From Anaerofilum hominis (GTDB taxonomy: Bacteria > Bacillota > Clostridia > Oscillospirales > Ruminococcaceae): 64,000 nucleotides of DNA. The stretch lies in the NCBI RefSeq assembly GCF_014287275.1, contig NZ_JACONZ010000002.1:496001-560000 (forward strand). Reading direction: 5' to 3'. The position numbers were made by a program, and so were the translations under genes. This document shows, piece by piece, positions 53,442 through 61,987 of the stretch (positions are counted from its first letter, which is position 1; each line of letters begins with the position of its first letter). Below the pieces are notes generated by a model. That model ran no database searches and had not been told where the DNA came from. It saw only the letters and a program-made list of their open reading frames with translations.

Positions 53442-54570
53442 CGCTCTCCATCTCCTTTCTGTACTGCTTTTTTGCCCTGCGCTCTTTTGCGCGCAGGTAG
53501 ATGCCCTCGTAATCGACAGAGACAAAAAGAACAAAGAGGTACTGGACGATCTGGACGGTCAGGCGGTTGACGGAGATCACCCGCTCCATCTGCATGGCCC
53601 CCGCTTTCAGGGCGGCCCAGATAAAGGAGACAAAGATGAGCGCGATGGGGTTCAGCTCGGCGATGCGGGCGATGCTGATGCCGTCCCAGCCCATGGTGTC
53701 CGCAAAGCCGGTGTTGAATTTTTTGTAAGTGCCGATGACCTCGATGCCGCCGCACATGCCGGAGATAAAGCCGGACAGCAGGAAGATGATCAGAAACTGC
53801 TTGACCACCTTTACACCGCCGACCTTGGCGAATTTCAGGTTCTCGCCCACCTGCTTGAGCTCGTACCCCTGGATCGTGTACTTGTACAGAAATGCAATGG
53901 CGATCGCAACGATCAGGGCGATGGGGACGGCGAGGGTGGCCGAAGTGCCGTGGATCAGATCGGGCAGCACCGCGGAGGAGAGCACGGTGGGGGTGGCCTC
54001 CATGTTCACATATCCCCAGGAGTCCAGCCCGCCGGCCAGCACCTGCTGGGTGAGATATTGGGTCAGAAAGTTGGCCACATAGTTCAGCATCAGCGAGGTG
54101 ATGAATTCGTTGATGTTGAAAAACAGGCGCAGGATGGCCGGCACCACGGACCACAGCAGGCCCGCGACGCCCGCGACCACGATGATCAGGGTGATGTGGG
54201 CCAGCGGCGGCAGCTCGTAAAAGGCGCCGATCAGGCCGGCGAGAAAGCCGCCGATCGTGACCTGCCCGGCGATGCCCAGGTTGCTGACGCCGGCCTTGAA
54301 CGCGACGATGGCCGCAGCGCCCGTCATGATGCAGGGGGCCGTCCAGCGCAGCGTGTTGCCGATGGCCATTTTATTGCCGAACGCGCCCTGGAAGATGGCC
54401 TCCAGCGCGGCGATGGGGCTTTGCCCCTGCAGCAGGATCAGCACGCTGCCGCACAGCAGGAACAAAACGATCGAGATCCCATATTTCAGCGCGTTGATGA
54501 TCAGTCTGTCGTTTTGGGCAAGGTCTTTGCCCAGCTTTTTGACCCGGAAAGAGAAAAGCTTATTTTTCAT
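53434..54570 (-). CDS. Nucleoside-type ABC transporter permease 1
   Basis: The 378-residue protein matches the COG4603 (YufP-like) permease: GNKMAIGNTLRWTAPCIMTG, FKAGVSNLGIAGQVTIGGFL, FITSLMLNYVANFLTQYL and GIEVIGTYKKFNTGFADTMG. About nine helices. It overlaps the ATPase upstream by 11 bases and permease 2 downstream, so all transporter genes are translationally coupled. Confidence 0.92.
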   Translation of the reverse strand: MKNKLFSFRVKKLGKDLAQNDRLIINALKYGISIVLFLLCGSVLILLQGQSPIAALEAIFQGAFGNKMAIGNTLRWTAPCIMTGAAAIVAFKAGVSNLGIAGQVTIGGFLAGLIGAFYELPPLAHITLIIVVAGVAGLLWSVVPAILRLFFNINEFITSLMLNYVANFLTQYLTQQVLAGGLDSWGYVNMEATPTVLSSAVLPDLIHGTSATLAVPIALIVAIAIAFLYKYTIQGYELKQVGENLKFAKVGGVKVVKQFLIIFLLSGFISGMCGGIEVIGTYKKFNTGFADTMGWDGISIARIAELNPIALIFVSFIWAALKAGAMQMERVISVNRLTVQIVQYLFVLFVSVDYEGIYLRAKERRAKKQYRKEMESVA

Positions 54571-56092
54571 CCGATTTTCCCCCCATCATGATAAGGCCGA
54601 TCTCCTCTTCGGTGAGCTCGCCGTGGGCGCCGCCGTCGTACAGCTGGCCCTCGTACACGACCTTGATCGTGTCCGCCAGCTGCATGACCTCGTTGAGCTC
54701 ATGGCTGATCAGGAGGACGGAGACCCCGCCGGCGGCCAGGTCGATGATCTTTTTCCAGATGAATTCGATCGCGCCCACGTCGATGCCGCGGGTGGGGTCC
54801 TCGATGATCAGCAGCTTGTTGTCCTGCAAAAATTCGCGGCCCACCACCACTTTTTGAATGTTGCCGCCGGACAGGCTGCGGATCTTGTCGGAAGTTTTCT
54901 GGCATTTGACCGCGAAGTTGTCCACGATGCGGCCGGTGAACTCTTCGATCTGCCTGAAGTTCAGCAGAAAGCGGCTTTTGAAGCCATGGGCCACATGATA
55001 GCCCATGATGGCGGTCTCCCAGATGCTGGACTGCCCGTTTGCCCCGGCCCCGAGGCGGTCCTGGGGAACATAGCCGATCCCCATGCAGCGGCGCTGCCTT
55101 GGGGTGGCGCGGGTGATGTCCGTGTCCTCAAAATAGACCGCGCTGCCGGTCTCGGGGGCGCGCAGGCCGAAAAGCGCCTCCACCAGCTGTTGCTGGCCCG
55201 AGCCCGCCACACCGGCGAGGCCCACGATCTCGCCGCGCCGCACGTCCAGATCGACGCCTTTGACCCGCAGTACGCCGTCTTTGTCCTTGACCTGCAGGTT
55301 TTTGACCGAGAGCACAGGCTCGCCAAAGTCCACCTCCACCTTGTTTGCCTGCAGGATGACGTCGCGCCCCACCATCATCGAGGCGAGCTGGTTCTCCGTC
55401 ACCTCGCCGGGGAGCACCTCGCCGGAGATCTTGCCGTCTTTCATCACGGTGATGCGGTCGGCGATCTCAAACACCTCTTTGAGCTTGTGGGAGATAAAGA
55501 TGATCGTCTTGCCGGAGGAGACAAGGTTGCGCATTGCGCGGAACAGGCCCTGGATGCCCTGGGGGGTGAGCACGGAGGTGGGCTCGTCCATGATGATGAT
55601 ATCGGCGCCGCGGTAGAGCGCCTTGACGATCTCGACCTGCTGCAGAATGGCCACGGGCAGGTCTTTCACCAGCGTTTTCATCGGCAGGTCAAAAGAATAG
55701 TCCCGGCAGATCTGTTCGATCTTCTTTTTGCAGGCCTTTTTGTCGATAAAGACGCCGAGCTTTTTTTCTTCAAAGCCCAGGATCAGGTTGTCGTAAACGG
55801 AAAGTTCCGGGTAGAGCATAAATTCCTGATAGATCATGCCGATGCCGTGGCGGGCGGCGTCCAGCGAGTTTTTAAACACCACTTTTTTCCCGTTGAGGAT
55901 GATATCCCCGCTGTCCGCCTTGTAGATGTCGGTGAGGATATTCATCAGCGTGCTTTTGCCCGCCCCGTTTTCGCCCACGATGGCGTGGACCGTGCCCCGC
56001 TCGATGTTCAGGCTGATGTTGTCGTTGGCAACGAGCGGCCCAAAGGTCTTTCGGATCTCTTTCATCTGAAGGATATAATCAGGTTTATCCAT
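54560..56092 (-). CDS. ABC transporter double ATP-binding protein (nucleoside/sugar type)
   Basis: The 510-residue protein has two ATPase domains. Domain 1: Walker A GENGAGKST (40-48), Walker B IIMDEPT (166-172), with a weak signature (DLPVAILQQVEIVK). Domain 2: degenerate Walker A GVAGSGQQQL (294-303), signature LSGGN (407-411), IIEDPTRGID. This asymmetry is normal for CUT2/nucleoside importers (YufO, RbsA). Start 56092 has AGGAGG upstream. It is preceded by a terminator separating it from the lipoprotein gene. Confidence 0.93.
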   Translation of the reverse strand: MDKPDYILQMKEIRKTFGPLVANDNISLNIERGTVHAIVGENGAGKSTLMNILTDIYKADSGDIILNGKKVVFKNSLDAARHGIGMIYQEFMLYPELSVYDNLILGFEEKKLGVFIDKKACKKKIEQICRDYSFDLPMKTLVKDLPVAILQQVEIVKALYRGADIIIMDEPTSVLTPQGIQGLFRAMRNLVSSGKTIIFISHKLKEVFEIADRITVMKDGKISGEVLPGEVTENQLASMMVGRDVILQANKVEVDFGEPVLSVKNLQVKDKDGVLRVKGVDLDVRRGEIVGLAGVAGSGQQQLVEALFGLRAPETGSAVYFEDTDITRATPRQRRCMGIGYVPQDRLGAGANGQSSIWETAIMGYHVAHGFKSRFLLNFRQIEEFTGRIVDNFAVKCQKTSDKIRSLSGGNIQKVVVGREFLQDNKLLIIEDPTRGIDVGAIEFIWKKIIDLAAGGVSVLLISHELNEVMQLADTIKVVYEGQLYDGGAHGELTEEEIGLIMMGGKSDEK

Positions 56093-56273
56093 GAGGCCCT
56101 CCTGTCTCGGGTGATAAAAATAGCCGCAGGCTGTTTTTTTATGCGCCGCCCATCTCACAGGCGGGCGCAGGGATGTCCGCCGCCGCCGGCTCGCCCCGTG
56201 CCGGAAGCTTTTTTGCCGGGCGGCCTTTTGCAGGCCGCGGCCATCCCAACTGACCGCGTTTGCAGCAAGGCGA

Positions 56274-56310
56274 TAAAAATGGGGTGATGCAAGCGCTCAC
56301 CCCATTTTTT
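56274..56310 (-). terminator. Terminator between the binding protein and ATPase genes
   Basis: AAAATGGGGTGA and TCACCCCATTTT with a 9-nt loop; T and A tracts on the two sides. Partial read-through would give more binding protein than membrane components. Confidence 0.88.
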
Positions 56311-56326
56311 CGCCCTGTTTTAAGAA

Positions 56327-57403
56327 TCAGTAATCGAGCTTATACTCGGCATAGTCGCCGTAGAATACGTCGATCGAACCCGATTTGATCCCCTCCATCA
56401 GTTCCTGCACCTTGTCCTGCACATCCTGGGGGAGCGCGGAGAGATCGCGGGTGTCATAAGGGACGGAACCGGCGGCGATGTTAAAGGACATTTTGGGGCC
56501 GAAAGAGGATTCCTCGTTGTTCAGCCAGCGGTTGGCCGTGTTGAACACCATCAGGTCGACGGATTTCAGCGTGCTCCAAAAAACGGTATCCCCCTTGTCG
56601 CCCTGCCAGGCGTCGCAGCCGATGCAGGGGATGCCCAGCTCGCTGCAGGCGGAGAGAACGCCGTTGCCGGAAATGTAGGCCGCATGCGCGATGATATCCA
56701 CATTGGGGCTGTTCTCGTGCATGGCGTAGGTGGCCTCCTGGCCCTTGATGGGGTCGTAGAAATCGCCGGTAAAGCCGACGGCGACCTTGCACTCGGGGAC
56801 CGCGTACTGTGCGCCGGCGATGAAGCCGTTTCTGAAACGCGCCAGGTTGACGGTGTCCATGTGGCCGATCCAGCCCACCTCTTTGGTCTGCGACATCAGC
56901 GCCGCCACATAGCCGCCCATGAACGAGGATTCATAGGGGTCTACCGGCACGGCGGTGGCAAAATCGAGATCGTGCTCGATATACGAGTCGACCAGGATAA
57001 AATAGACGTCGGGGTACATGGCGTGGAACTCGTCGGCGATGTCGATCAGCACCGAGGCGATGGCGTCGCCCTTGATATAGATCAGTTTGTAACCGGCCGC
57101 GGCCATGGCGTAGATGTCTTCCTCATACTCCGCCTTGTCCAGCGCTTCGATGCACTTCACTTCCCAGCCGTTGGCCTCCAGCATCGTGAACCCGCGCCAG
57201 ATGACCTGGTCAAAGTCCGCCGCCATGCTGGAATCGGAGATGAGGCAGGTCTTTTTCTCCTTGTCGGAGACAGCGGCGGAGGTGCCGGAGGCCCCGGCGC
57301 CGGAGCTGCTGCCGGCAGCGCTGCCGGAACTGTCGGAAGAGCCGCAGGCCGCCAGACCCATGCCCAGGGCCAGGACCAGCAAAAGCGAAAACAACTTTTT
57401 CAT
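56327..57403 (-). CDS. BMP family substrate-binding lipoprotein
   Basis: The 358-residue protein has a lipoprotein signal (LAAC, lipidated C20), a Gly/Ser-rich linker and a periplasmic-binding-protein fold of the Bmp/PnrA family (CLISDSSMAADFDQVIWRGF, GWIGHMDTVNLARFRNGFIA, DIIAHAAYISGNGVLSACSE). Such proteins bind purine nucleosides or related ligands. The start at 57403 has GGAGAG upstream; the frame extends 37 codons further without homology. It is the first gene of the transporter operon. Confidence 0.92.
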   Translation of the reverse strand: MKKLFSLLLVLALGMGLAACGSSDSSGSAAGSSSGAGASGTSAAVSDKEKKTCLISDSSMAADFDQVIWRGFTMLEANGWEVKCIEALDKAEYEEDIYAMAAAGYKLIYIKGDAIASVLIDIADEFHAMYPDVYFILVDSYIEHDLDFATAVPVDPYESSFMGGYVAALMSQTKEVGWIGHMDTVNLARFRNGFIAGAQYAVPECKVAVGFTGDFYDPIKGQEATYAMHENSPNVDIIAHAAYISGNGVLSACSELGIPCIGCDAWQGDKGDTVFWSTLKSVDLMVFNTANRWLNNEESSFGPKMSFNIAAGSVPYDTRDLSALPQDVQDKVQELMEGIKSGSIDVFYGDYAEYKLDY

Positions 57404-57479
57404 TATTCTCTCCTTTTTTAGTTGGGGGTTGATCGTCCTGCAGGAACGAAGATTTGATAGACCGATCTTTTTCACCTGT
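57404..57479 (-). other. 5' leader of the BMP transporter operon
   Basis: The leader contains the 10-bp perfect palindrome TCCTGCAGGA (57436-57445) and flanking GATCG/CGATC repeats. It may hold an operator for the GntR protein. No guanine- or adenine-riboswitch consensus was seen. Confidence 0.45.
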
Positions 57480-57508
57480 AGTATAAATTGGGAAAATGCA
57501 TAAATCAA
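57480..57508 (-). promoter_or_regulatory. Promoter of the BMP transporter operon
   Basis: On the minus strand TTGATT (57508-57503), 17 bp, TATACT (57485-57480), within an AT-rich stretch that continues to 57600. Confidence 0.75.
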
Positions 57509-57796
57509 CAGCAAAAACTCTTTTCTATTTATTGCATAATGAACATATATTCGACTTTGTTCAACATAAAGTTTAACTGGACATATTTTTGCATCAAAAG
57601 TGCCCGGCGCATTTTGAAGGCCTTTTCTCCGCCGCCGGGTGCGGCAAAAGGAGCCGCGCGGGGCGCTCCCTTCGCCGGGCGGGGGAAAAAGCGATCTGAA
57701 ACGACATTTTTTTGGGGTCCCTCTTTTTCCGGCGGGAGAAATCCGCTATAATAAGAACATTCAATTTTTCAGAGGATCAGGAGAGGGGAAGCAGAA

Positions 57797-59041
57797 ATGA
57801 TGAGGACAAATCTGGAACGCATCCAAAGGGACGTGGAGGCGCTTGCCGCGTTCAATTCCACCCCCGGCGCGGGGCTGACCCGTTTTTCTTTCAGCGAGGA
57901 ACACAGAAAAGCGCAGGACTACATTGTTGCGGAGATGGAAAAGGCCGGTCTGCAGGTGCGGGTGGACGCCTGCGGCACCGTGATCGGCCGGCTGGAGGGC
58001 GAGGACCCCGACGCCGCAGTGATCATGACCGGCAGCCACTATGACTCGGTGCGCAACGGCGGCAATTTCGACGGCCCCGCCGGCGTCATCACCGGGCTGG
58101 AAACCGCGCGGGTCTTTCAGGAAAACAAGATCCGGCCGCGGCGGCCGGTGGAGTTTATCGCCATGGTCGAGGAGGAGGGGGCCCGCTTCGGCGGCGGCCT
58201 TTTCGCCAGCCGCGCCATGACCGGCCGCCTCACCGCCGAGGAACTGGCGACGTTCACCGACGCGGACGGCGTCACCACCGGCGAGGCGATGCGGGCGTTT
58301 GGCCTTGACCCGGCAGCCTACAAGCAGGCGGTCCGCCGCAGGGGGGAGATCAAAAATTTTATCGAACTGCACATCGAACAGGGCCCCGTCCTGGAGGCCG
58401 GCGGCATCCAGGTGGGCATTGTGGAGACCATTGTGGGCATCAAGGAGGTGGAGGTGACCATCACCGGCCGCCCGGACCACGCGGGTACTACGCCGATGGA
58501 GATGCGGGCCGACGCGTTTCTGGCGGCGTCCAAAACCGCCATTGCAGCCAATGAGGCCGCGGTGCGGGTGGGCGAGGGCACCGTGGCCACGGTGGGCAAG
58601 GTGGAGGTCAAGCCGGGCTCTTTCAACATCGTGCCGGGCAAAGTGACCTTTTATATCGATATCCGCAGCAAAAAGCTGGCCTGTGTGGACGCGGTGCTGG
58701 ATGCCGTCAAAGAGAAGCTGGAAGAACTGACGGCGGAAAATGAGGGCCTCTCTTATGAACTGCGGATGATGCTGGCGACCGATCCGGTGGACACGGACCC
58801 CCACGTCTGCGCGGCGCTGGAACAGAGCGCCCGGGAGCTGGGCCTCTCCAGCAAACGGATGCTCTCCGGCGCGGGGCACGACGCGATGGTCATGGCCGAC
58901 GTCACGGACATCGGCCTGGTCTTTGTGCCCAGCCGGGGCGGACGCAGCCACTGCCCGGAGGAGTGGACCGACTACGACCTGCTGCAGAACGGCATTGAGA
59001 CGGTCTGCGCCACCGTGGAAAAACTGGCCTGCGATGGCTGA
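57797..59041 (+). CDS. Zn-dependent hydantoinase/carbamoylase family amidase (allantoate amidohydrolase-like)
   Basis: The 414-residue M20 protein has metal ligands H81 (GSHYDS), D92 (FDGPAG), the EEE cluster (125-127), H192 (FIELHIEQG) and a late His in GAGHDAM, with the dimerisation domain between (PDHAGTTPMEMR). Relatives are allantoate amidohydrolases, ureidoglycolases and N-carbamoyl-amino-acid hydrolases; the exact substrate is not clear. It diverges from the nucleoside transporter, suggesting purine-type substrate use. A TATAAT -10 lies at 57746-57751 without a strong -35. Confidence 0.9.
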   Translation: MMRTNLERIQRDVEALAAFNSTPGAGLTRFSFSEEHRKAQDYIVAEMEKAGLQVRVDACGTVIGRLEGEDPDAAVIMTGSHYDSVRNGGNFDGPAGVITGLETARVFQENKIRPRRPVEFIAMVEEEGARFGGGLFASRAMTGRLTAEELATFTDADGVTTGEAMRAFGLDPAAYKQAVRRRGEIKNFIELHIEQGPVLEAGGIQVGIVETIVGIKEVEVTITGRPDHAGTTPMEMRADAFLAASKTAIAANEAAVRVGEGTVATVGKVEVKPGSFNIVPGKVTFYIDIRSKKLACVDAVLDAVKEKLEELTAENEGLSYELRMMLATDPVDTDPHVCAALEQSARELGLSSKRMLSGAGHDAMVMADVTDIGLVFVPSRGGRSHCPEEWTDYDLLQNGIETVCATVEKLACDG

Positions 59042-59165
59042 CCCGGCCGGGAGCGGCGCGCCGGGGAAGAGGCGGCCATAAAAGCGCCCGCCGCTTTGGC
59101 GGGCCGGGCGCGCGCAGCGCGCCGGGCACGGGCGGGACTTTTGCCCGTCCGGCGGGACTGACCAT
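59042..59165. other. GC-rich intergenic region
   Basis: No gene or clear regulatory element was found between the amidase stop and the terminator at 59166. Confidence 0.4.
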
Positions 59166-59200
59166 GAAAAAAAACAGCGGCGCAGCCGCTGTTTTTTTTG
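59166..59200. terminator. Bidirectional terminator after the amidase gene
   Basis: AAAACAGCGGC, GCA, GCCGCTGTTTT with long A and T tracts. Confidence 0.92.
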
Positions 59201-59298
59201 TGCCCGCCCGCAGAGGAGATGCCTGTCCGCGCCGCCTGATGCAGAGCGGCTGTTTTCGATCTTGCACGCAGGTGCTTTTTCGTTCCATCGGACAGCCA

Positions 59299-59345
59299 AA
59301 ACAAAAGCGCCCCGGCGCAGGTCGCGCAGGGACGCTTTTGTTCTT
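59299..59345 (-). terminator. Terminator of the DegV gene
   Basis: ACAAAAGCG-C/T-CCC arms (59301-59313 and 59329-59342) with a 15-nt loop; T-rich on the minus strand. Confidence 0.8.
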
Positions 59346-59395
59346 TCCGCCCGGCTGTGCCGCGCGGGAATTCCGCACCGCGGCAGGGAGCTCGT

Positions 59396-60277
59396 TCAGG
59401 AGGCCGACTCCGGCTCCTGCTCTTTTTCTTCGGCGAAATAGGCGATGCCGCAGGCGCCGGGCCCGGCATGGGTGCCGATCACGGTGCCGATGGGCGAGAC
59501 CGGCGGCTGCGGCAGGTGCAGGGTCTCGGTGATATAGCGATAGAACGGTTCCACCGTGCGCCGGTGGCCGGTATAGCCCAGCAGGCAGGGCTTGAGGATG
59601 TCGATGCCCCCCTTTTCGGCGGTGATGAGTTTGAAGATGGTGACATAGGCGCCGGGCAGCCCGCGGGCTTTGCCCGCCACCCCCACTTTTCCGTCCTGGA
59701 TGGTGATGACCGGCTTGATGCCCAGCAGGGTGCCCGCCACCGCCACCGCGGCGGAAAGGCGGCCGCCTTTCTGCAGATATTTCAGGGTGTCCACCACCGC
59801 GTAAAGGCGGATGCGGTGCTTTTCCTCCTCCAGCTGGGCGGCGATCTCAGCCCCCGCGCGCCCCTCGTCCCGCAGCGCCAGCGCGCGCTGCACCAGCAGT
59901 TTCAGCCCCAGCGTTGCGGTCAGGCTGTCAACGATAAAAATGTGTTCCTCATAGCCGCAGAGGCTGCGCGCCAGTTCCGCGCTCTGCACCGTGCCCGAAA
60001 GCGGGCCCGAGAGCAGCACCGCCACCACCTCGTCGCCCGCTTCTTTGGCCTCTTCAAAAACGGCGAGGAACAGTTCGGGGCTGGGCTGGCTGGTGGTGGG
60101 CAGTTTTTCAGCCGCCGCAAGCCGGGTGTAGAATTCCTGCGGGTCCAGGTCCACGCCGTCGCGGTAAACCTCGTCGGGGCCGAAATTGACGTTCAGGGGC
60201 ACGACGGAGACGCCGAGGGCCTGCGCCTCCTGAGCGGAAAGATCCGCGGTGGAATCGGTGAGAATGCGAACTGCCAT
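59396..60277 (-). CDS. DegV family fatty acid-binding protein
   Basis: The 293-residue protein binds fatty acids for the FakA/FakB phosphorylation pathway. Typical blocks: RILTDSTADLSAQEA at the start, PTTSQPSPELFLAVF, VVAVLLSGPLSGT and VDTLKYLQKGGRLS near the middle, with GTVIGTHAGPGACGIAYF at the end. Start 60277 by homology, with AAAGGA upstream. It lies 70 nt downstream of the MarR gene and may be co-transcribed with it. Confidence 0.93.
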   Translation of the reverse strand: MAVRILTDSTADLSAQEAQALGVSVVPLNVNFGPDEVYRDGVDLDPQEFYTRLAAAEKLPTTSQPSPELFLAVFEEAKEAGDEVVAVLLSGPLSGTVQSAELARSLCGYEEHIFIVDSLTATLGLKLLVQRALALRDEGRAGAEIAAQLEEEKHRIRLYAVVDTLKYLQKGGRLSAAVAVAGTLLGIKPVITIQDGKVGVAGKARGLPGAYVTIFKLITAEKGGIDILKPCLLGYTGHRRTVEPFYRYITETLHLPQPPVSPIGTVIGTHAGPGACGIAYFAEEKEQEPESAS

Positions 60278-60347
60278 AAAATGATCCAATCCTTTCTTTG
60301 AAAAAAGCTCGGGCGCCGTCCCCGCCGCAGCGGGGCGCCCGGCGCTG

Positions 60348-60794
60348 TCACAGGCTGTCAAAAAAGCGGTGCAGGGTGGAGAGCGCCTGTGCAAGGGCGT
60401 CCATCCCGGCGGGGGAGAGGTTTTCGGCCACCGCGGCGACCAGCCGCTCATGAAACTGGCGGTGCACGTCGTAGGCCTTGCGCCCCAGAGAGGTGGGGGC
60501 GACCAGCACCCGGCGGCGGTCGCTGCGGCTGCGCTCGCGCAGCAGATAGCCTTTTTGCTCCAGCGTTTTTACCGCAATGGTCAGCGTGCCCGCGGACACG
60601 CGCAGCCGCGCAGCCAGCGCAGCCATGCTGTTGCTGCTCTTATCCTGCCCGTCGCAGGCTGCTTCTATGACATGCATCTCGCTTACCGACAGGTTTTTGA
60701 AAGGGCCTTTGAGCAGTTCCTGTTCTTCCAGCCGCATCACATCGTGAAAGACTTCCACCAAAAAGCGGTTGAGCTGGGCCTCGCTGTGCTTCAT
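60348..60794 (-). CDS. MarR-family transcriptional regulator
   Basis: The 148-residue protein has a MarR winged helix (MAALAARLRVSAGTLTIAVK and GYLLRERSRSDRRRVLVAPT, the wing). The start at 60794 has GAGGAGG upstream. Two identical-type palindromes flank its promoter, showing autorepression. Next to DegV, it may act like a fatty-acid-responsive regulator such as FabT. Confidence 0.92.
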   Translation of the reverse strand: MKHSEAQLNRFLVEVFHDVMRLEEQELLKGPFKNLSVSEMHVIEAACDGQDKSSNSMAALAARLRVSAGTLTIAVKTLEQKGYLLRERSRSDRRRVLVAPTSLGRKAYDVHRQFHERLVAAVAENLSPAGMDALAQALSTLHRFFDSL

Positions 60795-60818
60795 GCCGCC
60801 GCCTCCTCTCCATGTTAT

Positions 60819-60831
60819 TTTGAACTTCAAA
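60819..60831. promoter_or_regulatory. MarR operator site 1
   Basis: TTTGAACTTCAAA is palindromic around its centre and lies downstream of the predicted transcription start. Confidence 0.7.
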
Positions 60832-60848
60832 GTAATAGAACACGAGGC

Positions 60849-60877
60849 AGTATACCACGTCGGGTCAGACCTGTCAA
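60849..60877 (-). promoter_or_regulatory. Promoter of the marR-degV operon
   Basis: On the minus strand TTGACA (60877-60872), 17 bp, TATACT (60854-60849). Confidence 0.85.
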
Positions 60878-60882
60878 GAAAT

Positions 60883-60895
60883 TTTGAAGTTCAAA
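60883..60895. promoter_or_regulatory. MarR operator site 2
   Basis: TTTGAAGTTCAAA, the same palindrome as site 1 with a different centre base, lies just upstream of the -35. The two centres are 64 bp apart. Confidence 0.7.
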
Positions 60896-60906
60896 GTATT
60901 TTGCGG

Positions 60907-61008
60907 CGCGGTTTGACGCCTGCGGGCGCGGAGGCTATAGCTGCAGGGAGAGGCGCAGCTGCGGGAGCGGCTGGGCGGTTTGACGCCTGCGGGCGCGGAA
61001 GCTATAAT
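60907..61008 (+). repeat. Duplicated promoter segment upstream of the kinase gene
   Basis: A 32-nt sequence containing GGTTTGACGCCTGCGGGCGC recurs 67 nt apart. Copy 2 has TTGACG (60980-60985), 17 bp, TATAAT (61003-61008). Copy 1 has TTGACG (60913-60918), 17 bp, but TATAGC, a weakened -10. Confidence 0.85.
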
Positions 61009-61087
61009 ACGGATAGGAAAACGACAGGGGCTGCGGCGGGAGAAGCGGCAGCTTTTTGCGCGTTTTGCCGGGAAAGGGGCGCGGAAG

Positions 61088-61987
61088 ATGCTCACACAGA
61101 AAGAAAAACAGGCGCGGGAAGTGGCTGCGCAGGCTTTGGGCGTCCCGGAGGAACGTTTTTTGCGGGTGAAGCAGATGGGCGGCATCACCAACGAAAATTT
61201 CTATCTCGCCACCGCCGAAGAGGAGGTCATGCTGCGTCTGCCGGGCAAATGCACCGAGACGCTGGACCGCTCGCAGGAAGAAAAAAATGCCGCCGCCGCG
61301 GCGCGTGCGGGGCTGAATCCCCGCACGCTCTATTTTTCCCGCCAGACGGGGGTGAAGATCACCCGCTACATTCGCGGTGCGGTGACGCTGGACGCGGCGC
61401 TGGCGCGCAAGCCGGAGATCATGTGCAAGTCGGCGGCGCTGCTGCGCAAACTGCACGAGACGCTGCCCCCCTTTGAGAACGTCTTTGACCCTTTTGCGCT
61501 GTACGACGCCTATCTGGCGCAGGATGCCGCAGCGTTTGCCGAGATCTTCCCCGGGTTTGCAAAGTCGCGGCGGGCCTTTGCCGCCCTGCGCCCCGCGCTG
61601 GAGGCCCTGGGGCTGCGCAGCTGCCCCTGCCACAACGACACGCTGGCCGAGAATCTGGTGATGGAGCGGGATGGGGGCCTGTATCTGATCGATTGGGAGT
61701 ACAGCGGCCAAAACGACCCCATGTGGGACGTGGCGGGACACATGCTGGAATCCGGCTTCAGCGCCGCGCAGCAGGAGCAGTTCCTGCGCCTTTACCTCGG
61801 CGCGCCGCCATCCCGGCAGGACAGGCAGAAAGCGCTGCTCTTCCAGATCTGCCAGGACCTGCTCTGGTCGGTGCAGACGATGGCAAAGACCCTGGCGGGA
61901 GAAGATCAATATGAATATGCGCTGGGCCGCTACGGGCGGGCCCAGGCGCTGCTGCAGGAATACGGGGACCGCTACGGCGCGCTGTGA
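61088..61987 (+). CDS. Choline/ethanolamine kinase-like phosphotransferase
   Basis: The 299-residue protein has the APH/choline kinase fold: GGITNENFYLA (nucleotide region), the catalytic CPCHNDTLAENLV (Brenner motif) and the metal-binding LIDWEYSGQNDPMWDVA. It resembles LicA choline kinases, which feed phosphocholine or sugar phosphate metabolism. The start at 61088 has only a weak ribosome binding site (AAGGGG). It is transcribed from the duplicated promoter. Confidence 0.85.
   Translation: MLTQKEKQAREVAAQALGVPEERFLRVKQMGGITNENFYLATAEEEVMLRLPGKCTETLDRSQEEKNAAAAARAGLNPRTLYFSRQTGVKITRYIRGAVTLDAALARKPEIMCKSAALLRKLHETLPPFENVFDPFALYDAYLAQDAAAFAEIFPGFAKSRRAFAALRPALEALGLRSCPCHNDTLAENLVMERDGGLYLIDWEYSGQNDPMWDVAGHMLESGFSAAQQEQFLRLYLGAPPSRQDRQKALLFQICQDLLWSVQTMAKTLAGEDQYEYALGRYGRAQALLQEYGDRYGAL

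Noticed and set aside
54257..56287. A 676-residue open frame on the plus strand opposite the transporter ATPase
   Set aside because: It is antisense to a clear ABC ATPase with all motifs, has no homology or ribosome binding site, and arises from high GC.
57404..57600. Purine riboswitch upstream of the nucleoside transporter
   Set aside because: No conserved purine-aptamer core could be found on either strand.
57761..59299. A 512-residue minus-strand frame under the amidase gene
   Set aside because: It is antisense to an intact M20 gene and low in recognisable motifs.
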